Assembly (NCBI GenBank): GCA_930367215.1
Contig: OV884059.1
Location: forward strand, 8,642,945 to 8,706,944
From: Pollenia angustigena
Taxonomy: Eukaryota; Arthropoda; Insecta; Diptera; Polleniidae
Length of the DNA stretch: 64,000 nt
Reading direction: 5' to 3'
Positions 45,514-56,302 of the stretch are shown here, one piece after another. The notes under the pieces were generated by a model, which searched no databases, was not told the origin of the DNA, and was given only the letters and a program-made list of their open reading frames with translations. Numbering within the stretch: position 1 is the first letter of the stretch; each line of letters starts with the position of its first letter. Both the position numbers and the translations under genes were made by a program.

Positions 45514-47227
45514 TAAGAACAAGTGCAAATAGATATATGTACATTTTTATACTTTTTTATATTTAAATTAAATTTTGAAAAAATTAAACAAACAATTTAG
45601 TATGTCTTTACTAAGAGGGGTAAAATAAAAAAAAAAAACGCAACAAGTTGTATTGAAATGTGAAGCATTTCGAATAAATAACTGGTTTGAAACTATAACT
45701 TTGCAAAATAACTGAAGAATATATACAACGCAAAGAGGTAAAAAGAAAAATGAATTTAAAGACTAAGGCCAACTTGTCTTGTCTATAGAGACCCAGCACC
45801 TAGGTAGATACGCCAGTAGTCTGAACTGCCTCACTAGTGGGCGAAAATCAGCCCTTGAAACATGGCTTGTCTTTCCTTCGACTTTGGGTCCAAAACCATA
45901 ACCACTACGTGATCCCCAAAGGGGCCTTAACTAATAGTCATGTGGGACCGAAGGCCCAAAAGCTACCGACTCTCGTGGTACCAGATATCACCTCTGATTT
46001 TAGCCGCAATCTCAAGAGATCTGTCAATTTTTTACTGTGCCGAATTCCAGGTATTCAATGCATCTGATTTCCCCGGAGGATATAGTGCTATTACATGAAA
46101 TAGCCTTAAAATCTTTTCTTACATAAATCCTGGGGGGACTATAAATTCAATTTATTTATTTATTTATTTATTCAATTTATTAAATTGTTAAATTGAATCT
46201 AAATTAGGGCTACAGTGCATAAAGCGGTTATTTTAACCCAAAATGGGGTTCAATCTAGGATTCGATCAAGGACTCGTTAAAAACCTGTAAGCAAAGACGA
46301 ACTTAGGTAAAGACTTCATTATGGAGACTTTAATTGATGTTAAAAGGTTTCTAGTTTCTGTGAGTTTTCTTGTAAGTATATTAATAGATTAATAAAATGT
46401 GTAATAGTTTTTTTTTTTAATCACTTAAAATGATTCTAGGAATAGTTAGGAATCAGAAAACTTAAACTCCCTTTAAACAACTCCTTTAGAAGCTGATATA
46501 AAAAGAAAAGGAGTCTATAGAACACTTCTATTGTAAAATTCCGTTTATTTTGCTTCTAATGGTTGTCAGGCAGTTTCACTCGAAAATGAAAACACTTTTA
46601 GTGTTTTTAGACACATTCTTGTCAGGGTTTCGCCTTAAGTTTCAGGGTTTGTCATACCGAATTGTGAGGAACTATTATCGGGCATGTTCTACAAATCGAA
46701 ATGAAGTGGAATTAAAAACAAACGAGATTTTGATGTTAATTATTTAAAAAACTCTTGTAAATATAATTGGTACTTAAAGTAAGAAGTATTTTTAAAGGAA
46801 TATTTTTATGAACTTTCTTTTCAGGCTCGTTTTTAAAATTTGTTCGATTTTAAATCCACTTAATTTCGATTTACAGAACAAACCCGTGTTCGGGGTAATT
46901 TTCGAAACATGTTATTTGCTATTAAGATACTAATAACTATTCAAAGGGCCGATAGACTGACCGGCATGGTTTGACAATCGCATAATATGTAGGAGTTTTG
47001 TAAATCACAATCGCAAGAAGTTTTGCGACTTCAAATGTCAAAAGTATGCTCAAGGGAACTTGAATATTCTTAAAAACCCATGGCTAACAAGCTAAAGTGA
47101 CGAGTTTCGGAACAATATAAATCTAGACTTTAGCGATTAAAAATCGTGTGATTTAAGGTAACGAGTTAAAACTGTTTTGTAAGAAATATTTAATAAAAAT
47201 TTTAAAATAAAAGTTATCATCAAAGTT
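45514..47227. other. Intergenic
   Basis: A somewhat GC-richer patch (about 45786-46090) has a 76-residue plus frame without a known domain and may be a retroelement relic. (TTTA)n lies near 46145-46170. No gene is supported. Confidence 0.45.
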
Positions 47228-47480
47228 TTTTGGGACTTGAAAAACTAGTTTACAAGGTTTCGTTTAAATGTGCTAAATTCTCATTTCATACTATTGAGAA
47301 ACTGAAATTTATTGTTGATGGGATAAGCTTTTCCTATCCGCATTTCACTGGTTGCTTAGGTCAGATCGTCAGGAAACTTCATCCAATGATTTTAGAAAAA
47401 CTAAAAATATTAAACAAATAAAACTGTTAAGCGAATAAGAATTATTAATCCCAGTTTTACTTCCAACAATATCAAAGCTT
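47228..47480 (+). mobile_element. Foldback repeat family G, copy 2
   Basis: Matches 11105-11270 (ACAAGGTTTCGTT, TTATTGTTGATGGGATAAGC, TCACTGGTTGCTTAGG). The segment that forms the loop in copy 1 is then present in the opposite orientation (AAAACTGTTAAGCGAATAAG). Confidence 0.75.
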
Positions 47481-47668
47481 AAACAAAAACAACCAACTTA
47501 CAACTACATTAAGAGTTGACAAAAAATCAGCCAATTGTAGTCGGGACTGTAAGAAAAGATAAACTCACTGTTTATTGTTATTGTGTTTAGCTGATTTCAT
47601 AAACGCAGTATTACAAAGCATCACAAAAAACAAATGCAATAAATACACTATGCTAGTTGAAAAACAAA

Positions 47669-48813
47669 CAAGCCGGGCACTAGGCGTTTTAACATAGTTC
47701 GAGTACCCTGAATCCACTGGTTCGCGCCGTTTTTTTAGGTTGGCTCTGGTTGCACAACTAATGTTCTACGCGAACTCAAAAACGCTTTAACTTTAATTAT
47801 GGCGGTTTAATAAAATTCTTAAATTTGGCCCCTGCAGTACCAATGATGCCCCAGATGGTTAAAATGTGTATTTCTAACATACCCACCCGCTAGCTCTCCT
47901 TCCATAAGGGGGCTCCCATACAAAATGTTTAATGCAGACTAGAGATATATTGAAGAAAAAGTCCCATAAATGCCCAGGAGTCGCCCCTAGTGGGTTAAAA
48001 TGTATGACCGACCTTCTTTAGTTTTTTATTCTTAACATTTTCTTAAAACATACTTGCCATGTATCTCCAACTCTTAGGGGGATCCCACATAAATATGGCC
48101 GTTTAATGAAATTCTTAAATTTGGCCCCTGCTGCGCTAAGGATGCCCCTAGATGGATCAAATGTATGACCAACCCCATTTTATTTTTCATTTCAATCATT
48201 TATTTCAAACATACCCACCCGCTTGATCCATTCCTTAAGGGGGTTCCCATACAAAATGTTCAATGCAGACTAGAAATACATTGAAGAAAAAGTCCCATAA
48301 ATGCCCAGGAGTCGCCCCTAGTGGGTTAAAATGTATGGCCTCCATTAGTTTTTTGTTCTTTTCTGCTACTCTTTAGGGGGGCTTCCATACAAATATTGCG
48401 TTGTATGAAATTCTTAAATTAATTAAAATTTTTCTACTTTTTTGAAAAAAATCAAAAGTTGTTACCAGATTTTAATCATTTATGGCTTGTTTTGTTAGCA
48501 GCTTTGTTTTTTATATGTCTGCAAAGAAGCATAGTTGCATTTTTTATGAATTTTTAAAAATGAAGAATTTGGAAATTTTGTCAAAAATTATTTTTTTTTT
48601 CAAAAAAAAAAAAAAAACTACTGCGCATATAAGAAAGAAGTTGTACTTTTCTTAAAGGAAATTTTATTGCACAGTTTCGGTTTTTTTCAATAAGTTAAAG
48701 CGTTATTTCCAAAATAACGGTATATCTCGAAAACCAGAGCCAACCTAAAAAACGGCGGGCACCACTGGATTCAGCGTACCCGAATTATTTTAAAACGCCA
48801 AGTGCCCAGCTTG
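47669..48813. mobile_element. Inverted-repeat element with ~85-bp termini (1.15 kb)
   Basis: The left end (GCCGGGCACTAGGCGTTTTA, then GTTCGAGTACCCTGAATCCA and TAGGTTGGCTCTGGTT) is matched by its complement at 48738-48813. The interior has two copies of a ~245-bp unit (about 47810-48000 and 48090-48335) containing CCCAGGAGTCGCCCCTAGTG. No coding region. Confidence 0.85.
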
Positions 48814-48954
48814 TCTTAAAAAAAAGTATAAATTTCGAGGACAGTGACATTAAAGATGGCGCAAAAAAATTTAATTTTTAATAAAATAATGTGTGATGAT
48901 TTGCGAAAATAAAAAGATGCGAAAGACAGATATGCAAACGCATTAAAGAGCACC

Positions 48955-49173
48955 AATCACTAAATTCAGTACCATTTTCTTTCGCAATAGCGAGTAGCCC
49001 ACCAGATAAAATTTTAGCCAACACTTGGGGAGGCCCATTATGCTTATCTCTTTGAATCTTACAAGCTTCTGTTTTGAACCTATTGCTTATTATATTCTCT
49101 TCACTATCGTCTACTTCTTCAGATCCTTCATAATTATTCCCACCAATTTTATAAGAACTAGTCTTTTAAGCAG
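48955..49173 (-). pseudogene. Decayed inverted copy of exon 4 of the downstream gene
   Basis: Read on the minus strand, this stretch aligns with 51021-51250. It covers the later part of exon 4 of the 49684 gene and about 115 bp of the following intron. The copy reads ...GSEEVDDSEENIISNRF against ...GSGDVDDNEEDIISNRV in the gene, with the GTAAGA donor kept as GTAAGA after a T. Similarity by eye is roughly 75-80%. It starts inside the exon and has no acceptor, so it is not an active exon. Confidence 0.8.
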
Positions 49174-49573
49174 AACAGTTCTAGATCAGTTCTAGTTGAG
49201 TTTGTATTGAATAAAAGTCAATAAAATAACTCCTTTTTGTTTTTAAGAAGCGAATTACCTAAACTTTTAGGACATGTGGTTTCAGCATAGCAGGATTAAA
49301 GCTTTAAATCTTCTAATCAATTTTAGTGGTTACGTATAGAAAGCAATCTTTAAAAACACTACAACATTTATACATACTATACATAATTTATTATTATTTT
49401 AAAATCAAATTCCCATTAACCACTACTAAAATATTAAATGAAATGCTTACCACCAACTTACGATTGTCAAGTCATTCACCTTATCATAATTCGAAAAAAA
49501 TGTGCTTAGACACGTTTTTTTCTAACAGCGTCAAATGTTAATAAACAACTTAATTTAGCAATTCAATTGTTGG

Positions 49574-49582
49574 TATATAAAA
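49574..49582 (+). promoter_or_regulatory. TATA box of the 12-exon gene
   Basis: TATATAAAA lies 110 bp upstream of the ATG at 49684. A TCAGC-type initiator candidate is at 49619, a little far, so the start site is uncertain (49605-49622). Confidence 0.55.
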
Positions 49583-49683
49583 CTAAGAGAAAACTAAAAA
49601 AAATTATAAATTAATTAGGTCAGCTAAAAGCACAACACTACACACGAAGTACAGGGAAATTACCCAACTAAAAAATAAAAAAT

Positions 49684-52600
49684 ATGTTCACCAGAAAATT
49701 TGTTGTCATATTTTTCATGATGTTCGGTTTTGGCTTCATACAAAATCAGCAGCAAAAACTTCAAGATTTTTCCTTGTGGCAGCACAAGCCAGATGTGCTG
49801 AAAATGGAAAAGCTAAAGGAGTCGTTTAATCGAGAATATATGCCCGTTTTGAAGGGAGCTAAGCCTATAGATGAGGAAGACGATAATGCATCGGAAGAGA
49901 TGGTACAAATTGATAATAGTGAAGCGCAAATTGATTCTGAGAAAATAAAAAATCACACAGGTAAATGGAAGAATTAGTTTAAAGGAAATAAAATTTCTTT
50001 GTCTTGTAGTAAAAGCAAAATTATAAACCACAAGGAGCAAAGTAGTCTCCTTGGCAAAAACTCCTAGTAGAAACACTCTCAGCGGAATTTCAAATTTCCT
50101 TTTTTTTTGAACTTAATTATTTATTGATTGATTTCTTAATTTTTACAGACGCTGCTTACACAATACCCTCAAAGGATGCGCCGGTCGAAGGTATTAAGGT
50201 CAAAGATCTGCCTGTTTTAAAGAACACCATTCCCATAGATAACAAAGAAAATAAATCTTTGATAAAAGTGTTACAGAATAATAAGACCAAAGAAGAGCAA
50301 ATGGATACTAATAACTTAAAAGGAGTGGCAGGTAAGCAGAATATCTAGTAAAGAGAAAATATGATAGAGACTCTCTCAATTGAAATCAAAGTTTAACTTT
50401 CGTATTCAAATAATTGATTGATTTCTTTATTTTTCTAGGACCCCCTGTATCATCCACTAATAATATCTCTATGGAAAGTAGTAAGATCAAAGGTCCTGTC
50501 TTAAAAGAGCCCATGGCAATAGACACAAAAGTGAACGAATCTTTAGAAGAGGCGTTTAATTTGGAGAGTAATGAAGAACAAATAGATACAAATAAACTGA
50601 AAAGAGAATTAGGTAAGTGACAGTATTAGTTAAGAAATTAAAAAAAATTAAATTAAAAAGCTTAAGCGACAAAAACAAAATTTTACAGGAGAAGGTTAAA
50701 TAGATTATTTCATTAAACTTTTATATGAAGGTTGTCGCTTAAGCTAAATTTGTTTTTGCTGTAAACTCGTAACGGTACCTTATGAAACCTTAATGATATT
50801 TAAGAAGATGATGCAAGTGTTGCCAATAAAGTAATTTATTAAAAAAAAAACGAAAATGAAAAATGATGTCGCTTAAGCTTTGTTTTGCGGTAATGACTCC
50901 ATATCTCAATGTAATTTAAAGTTTCTTCTATTTGGACGTTATTATTTAATTTTCCTATTAATTACTTACATATGTATTTTTACAGGAATATTTCCTGGTC
51001 TTGTAAATTTCCTACATGTGCTGTTTAAAGGTCGGTCTAGTACTAATAAAATAAGTGGGACTAATATAGAAGGATCGGGAGATGTAGATGATAATGAAGA
51101 GGATATAATAAGCAATAGGGTTAAAAGAGAAGCTGGTAAGAGTCAGAGAGATTGGCATTAAAGGCCTCCCCAAATGAAGACTAAAATTTTATTTGATGGG
51201 CTACTCTCTATTGCGATGCGAAAGAAAATGGCACCAAATGTAGTTTAATGCTTTTGAGCACAGAGCCTACAGAGACGTAAGAAAAATGCCTAAAACATTT
51301 GTGAGGGCATTTTTCGAAGACAGGGAAAGAAACCGTGTTTTGGTAGTGAAATAGTAATGTGTAAAAACAGGCCGCTACAATCAACCAAAATTGCGTAATC
51401 AAAACAAAACTACAAAAAGGGCAGCTATCAAAGAAAAATACAGGAAAAACATAATACTTTCTGTCTCGTGACGCCTCTGTGTGCTCTGTGCTTTTAAGCA
51501 TTTGTCTTAGGCATCTTTTTTTCGCTAATCAACACTATTTATTTTATTAAAATTTTAAATTTTCAAATCTTTTTACATATTTTGACATTTGATTACTGTC
51601 AACCTTTATGCCATCTTTAATTTTTATTGCCAGTTTTGCTTAATTTTCCAAAAATTTTGCTCAAAATAATAGAAAGTACTAAATTGGCATTTAGTTTTCG
51701 TTTGAAAATTGTCTGTATCGCCATAGAGAGTATCGCCCCCCTGATTTGAATTTCTTATTAAACAATTTTTTTTTACAGGATCTTTTCCAATGGCCTCTGA
51801 GTTTGATTTTTTAGATAGTAGTAAGGCTATAGATCAAGAGAACATGGATAAACTCAGTGAAGAAGTTTCCATTGATAGATCAATTGATTCTAAGGAATCG
51901 AATGAGGATAGTGATGAGACTTTCCAACATATTGATAAAGAAAGCCAAACGCTTAAGATAAAACCAAAGACACTTGTTAAGGTGGACAAATTTAAGAGAC
52001 GTAAGTTCGAAAACAATATTAAGAATTTTGAAACTAAGTTTCATTTTTACTTTGATTACGTCTAAAATTTAACCCACAATTACAGCTGGCTGTTTAAAAG
52101 CCTGCGATTTTCACTTTTTGTATTAAAGACCTTGTTAATCTTATTAATGTAATTAAGGTACTAAAATTTACAACACGGCAACAACAAAATATGTTAAGGC
52201 TCAGTTAGCCGGGAGTAACAGTAACAGTAACCTTACCGTAAAAAAGTAAGACCAATCTATTTCTTACAGATTGAGACGTAACATCTTACTGCTAACTGTA
52301 ATCGTTCTAATTGCTTTACATACAACAAAATGAAACACCTGATTTGCAACGTTACTGTTTCTCCCGGCTAACTGAGCCTTTAGACTAAAATTTACTCCGC
52401 TGTGGTTGAAACGTCCCAAAAAAATTTACCAAAATAAAACAGTTGACGAAATTCTATCTCTCCCTTTCTCTCTCTTTCTTTAATTTACAATACATACGAA
52501 AATGACACTCAAGGTTTGTAGTATCCCTGCAAATAATTCGACTAGTCCATACACGCATGTAAAATGTAGGGATTAGGACTAGTCCAAAGGTAACCCCAAT

Positions 52601-55600
52601 GTATGGAAAAAACATGGTATATTTAACATTACGATGTCCTAGGGCAGGGCCAGCTTCGCATTTCAAAGGAGTAGTCTTAAAACTACTGCATGGTATACTC
52701 CAGAGGATTAGCTTTGAAATCATTTAAAAACGAAAACATGTCGTTAAAAAACGAAGACATGTCGATTCACTACAAACTCTTTTTAACAATGACATGGTCC
52801 ATGCTTGTATTACATTGGACCAGTCCAGGGTGAAGTTCATTTAATCAAAATTTATCAAGAAGTCCAATATTTGCAGGGATAAAATCGTTTAAATAAAACA
52901 GAGTACAAATGGTGAAAATCGCTTATACATATGTATAATAATTGGCGTATACCCCCAACATTTCACTTTTCTTTCCTTGATTTTCTTCCAGAAACCAGCA
53001 TTACAGGCAACGGCAACCGTTTAAACAATTTCATAAATTTACCCTCTAGAATAAATATACTGGCCAATGTTTTAAGTGAATTAAATCTGGGAGTAGTAGA
53101 TCCCAAGAAAGATCCTTTGAGTAAGACCGAAAAGCAAATTTTCTTAAAAAAAAAAAACTTTCTTAACAAACAAAATGTTTCTTTTTTTCAACCAGGTGGC
53201 ACTACTATTACCGGCAATGATAATACAATTTCCAGCCTAATCAACGCCCCCGTAGATGTTGATGCCATAGTAAATATTCTTAGTAAAGTAGATATAACAA
53301 AACCAGATAGCACTCTACCATCTGGAGGTCCTAAAGAGTCTGGTGGTTTGCTAGGTGGTTTACTAGGTGGAGGAGGTGATAAAGGCTTGGCTGGCGGCCT
53401 ATTGGGTGGCCTCCTAGGTAACGGAGCCGGTTCTGGTCTTTTAGATGGTTTACTAGGTGATACTTTGGGTGATTTATTGGGTGGCCTGCTAGGTAGCGTG
53501 GGTGGCAAACATTTGGTCATGGACTTATTGGATAATTTACTGGCTGTTGTGGGAGAATTGGTGGATAATCTTTTGACTTTATTGTTAAGTATATTAGATG
53601 GGCTTCTGAAGGGATTGGATGGCTTAGAGTCTAGTCCTCATCATCCTCAAAGTGGTGGAGAGCATCAGGGTGGTGGCAAGTGTTCTTAAAATTATATATA
53701 TTACTTTAAGATATTAATACGACTTTTTTTAACTAAAGCTCCTTCCCAAGGTTTGAACATTGACGGCGACAATAATGTTGTTTCTTCTTTAATTAATGCT
53801 CCCATACGCATTAATGCCCTTATTAATGTTTTGAGTTCTATTAAAAAGGAAATTGGTCAACAAATGCATCCTTCAGGTAATCTCTATATATTTTAATCGG
53901 CAAAGCCAATACAGTTAAGAACACATTCTTCCTCTGTTTGTAAGCAGATTGGAAAAAAATACACCATTTGAAAGGTATTTACTTAGAGAAAAACATAATA
54001 TATATATTATTCAACACGGGTAAATTCGGTGACTTAATATCTGCAAGACTAAAAAAATCCAAAAAATATAATACTTATAGTTGTTCATTAGAAAAATAAG
54101 CGGACAGGTGTCTGGTACTTTTTTGAAAATCTTCGCTTTCGGGGAGTTAGAAGGTATAACCTGTATTTAAAACTTTTAAAACACTAAACATAGAAAAACG
54201 GTTATCGGGTCTGTTTTAAGAATCACGTGATTTCAAATCGCACTACAATATTAAAATTTTTGAAACATCAATAAGGAGAAAGAAAATAATCACCTTGCTA
54301 CATGTGGTAATTTTTGAATTTTGTATAAGATTGAACTACGATACATAAAATTATAGGTGCAGACTCTTGAGAGAAAGAGAACTTATAAGTTGGATAGTTT
54401 TAGATCTTTAACAGGTACTTTCAGAATTTTCGTTAATATTTGACCTAAAAACATCAAATTAAACATACAATGTCCTGAATGATTGAGAATCTGTAAGAGG
54501 GAACTTTTTTGTTCTTCAATTGGTACTTTTTGTATTTCCGTTAATATTGGACATAGAAACATAAAATTAAACATGCATGATTCCGAGTGATTAAGAATTT
54601 GCTTTTTGGTACTTTTTCGTTTTACAACTGGTACTTTTTCGTTTTACAACTGGTACTTTTTCTCTTATTTAAAACGCAATGTCCTGAGTGGATGAGAATC
54701 TATAAGAGCAAACTTGTTGGTACTTTTTTTTTCTTCAATTGGTACTTTTTGAATTTCGTTCATATTGGACCTAAGAACATAAAATTAAACATGCATGGTT
54801 TTGAATAAATAAGAATCTGTAAGCGGGAGCTTTTGTGGTACTTTTTTGTTCTACAACTGGTACTTTTTTTTAATTTTCGTTAATATTAGACCTACAAATT
54901 TAAAATTTACCTTGCAATGTCCTAAGTGCATGAAAATCCATAAGAGAGAACTTTTTGGTACTTTTTTTGTTTTTCTAGTGGTACTTTTTGAATTTCGTCA
55001 TTATTGTCCCTAAAAACATAGTATTAAACAAAAAATAAAATGCTGCGCAAATAATAATCTGTAAGGGGTAGATTTTTGGTACTTTTGCATTCTTTAACTG
55101 GTACTTTTTGAATTTTTTATAATTTTAACATAAAATTAACACGTATAGTCCAGAGTGATTGAGAAAATATATCTATGAGCAGACTTTTTGGTACTTTTTT
55201 CATTTGGTACCTTCTGAGTTTTTAAGTAGGTATAGTTCATGATTTGTCTCTTAAATAAAGAAATGTGTTTTAACAGAAAAAATGTACTTATCATATTTTT
55301 TATTTTTATCAACAGATGGATCATCATCAGGTACACATTTACCTGGATCGGGAGGTAAATTCTTTAAAATAAAGGTAAGGAAATTATTTTAATTATTTCA
55401 TTCACTTTAGGCTCTGGAGGCACCAGCATTAAGGGAGACAAGAATGTCATATCCAGCTTATTAAATGTTGCACCAGATATTAATATCGATTTGAATCTTT
55501 TAAGTCAAATAACTGAAATATTAGGTGGAGCTGGAGGAAGTGGAGGCTCCAGCGGTGGCAGTTCGCCAGGCAGTAATCCCAATGAGATATGTTTTGATAT

Positions 55601-56302
55601 ACCTATAAGCCGTAAGTTTATAAATAAAATTTCTAAGACTTAGAGTCAAGATTGGTTTATTTATATTTAATTTTTTCAGAAGCTGGTACCTCTATTAAAG
55701 GCAGTGGCAACACAATTTCTAATGCAATTAATCTAAGTCCCAAAATCAATTTGGATTTGAATCTTTTAAGTAAAATAACACAAACGGGATCTGGAAATGT
55801 ACCCACCCAAAGAGTTTGTATAACAAAACCAATGCCAACTACAACACCGGCACCACCAACCACCGATGCTCCAAATCAAATATGTTTTGATGTTTTAGTA
55901 GATCGTAAGTATGATAAAGTTTAACGGTACACTATTATCTTAATTTTCATCCCTTTCTTAGAATCGGGTACTGTTATTAGCGGTGATAACAATAAAATAT
56001 CCAGTTTGATCAATGTAGATCCTAAAATTAACTTGATTCTAAACTTGCTCAGCAATGTCAAACAAACTGGACCACAATCCCATCTTAAGGTGAAAAGAAT
56101 TTGTATACCAGTGCCCACCGTTAGTCCTCCAACCTCTAGTCCTACAACACCTTCCCCGCCGACCGAAAAGCCAGTTACTCATCCCCCAGGCAGACGTTGC
56201 TATAGAAGAACCTGCACTAGATGGAAGCATTTGTTGGACTTGCAATGTTTAAATAAACCCGACGAGTATCCTAAATACACTTATACCAAGGATTTGTATT
56301 AA
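49684..56302 (+). CDS. Modular secreted acidic/G-x-N repeat protein, 12 exons, 852 aa
   Basis: Exons: 49684-49960, 50149-50331, 50439-50612, 50986-51135, 51779-52000, 52992-53120, 53196-53675, 53739-53876, 55316-55354, 55411-55611, 55680-55904, 55962-56302. All introns are phase 1; the sum is 853 codons including the stop. Exon 1 starts with a hydrophobic signal (MFTRKFVVIFFMMFGFGF). Exons 1-3 carry repeats of PVLKxxxPID...EEQIDTNKLK and exons 4-5 related acidic modules, some ending in dibasic sites (RVKR, KFKRR). Exons 6-12 carry modules ITGxxNxIxxLINxxPxI...LNLLSxI. Exon 7 adds GGLLGGLLGG-type Leu/Gly repeats and a Leu-rich helix. The last exon has Pro/Thr spacers and the tail RRCYRRTCTRW...C (CX4CX10C), as in the 39611 gene. 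Intron 7 appears to use a GC donor. Exon 9 (39 nt) is less certain. Family not recognised. Confidence 0.82.
51249..51505. mobile_element. MITE in intron 4
   Basis: Left GCTTTTGAGCACAGAGCCTA and right TGTGTGCTCTGTGCTTTTAAGC are complementary. About 250 bp, non-coding. The open frame at 51208-51501 on the minus strand is a shadow. Confidence 0.65.
52197..52379. mobile_element. Harbinger-type MITE in intron 5 (183 bp)
   Basis: Inverted ends AGGCTCAGTTAGCCGGGAG and CTCCCGGCTAACTGAGCCT. Flanked by TTA at 52194-52196 and 52380-52382, the 3-bp TWA-type duplication typical of PIF/Harbinger. Confidence 0.85.
52525..52878 (+). mobile_element. MITE, family D, copy 3 (intron 5)
   Basis: CCCTGCAAATAATTCG at the left, ATATTTGCAGGG at the right, with the same interior landmarks as 2956-3325. 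Confidence 0.85.
53676..53738 (+). other. Candidate GC-AG intron (intron 7)
   Basis: The frame requires phase 1. The only matching donor is G|GCAAGT at 53676, and the acceptor is AACTAAAG ending at 53738. GCAAGT is the usual non-canonical donor consensus. The intron is 63 bp, a normal fly size. If unspliced, translation would stop at 53689. Confidence 0.7.
54370..55215 (+). repeat. ~110-120 bp tandem repeat in intron 8
   Basis: Units share GGTACTTTTT (usually twice), GAATTTCGTTAATATTGGAC and a GAATCTGTAAGAG-like end. These recur near 54487, 54600, 54702, 54813, 54933, 55050 and 55165. A short MITE C-like fragment precedes it near 54207. Confidence 0.75.

Noticed and set aside
53196..53689. 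Gene ending at 53689 after GGGKCS
   Set aside because: As the main product, a GC-AG intron restores phase 1 and joins further homologous modules and the CX4C tail; kept only as a possible isoform.
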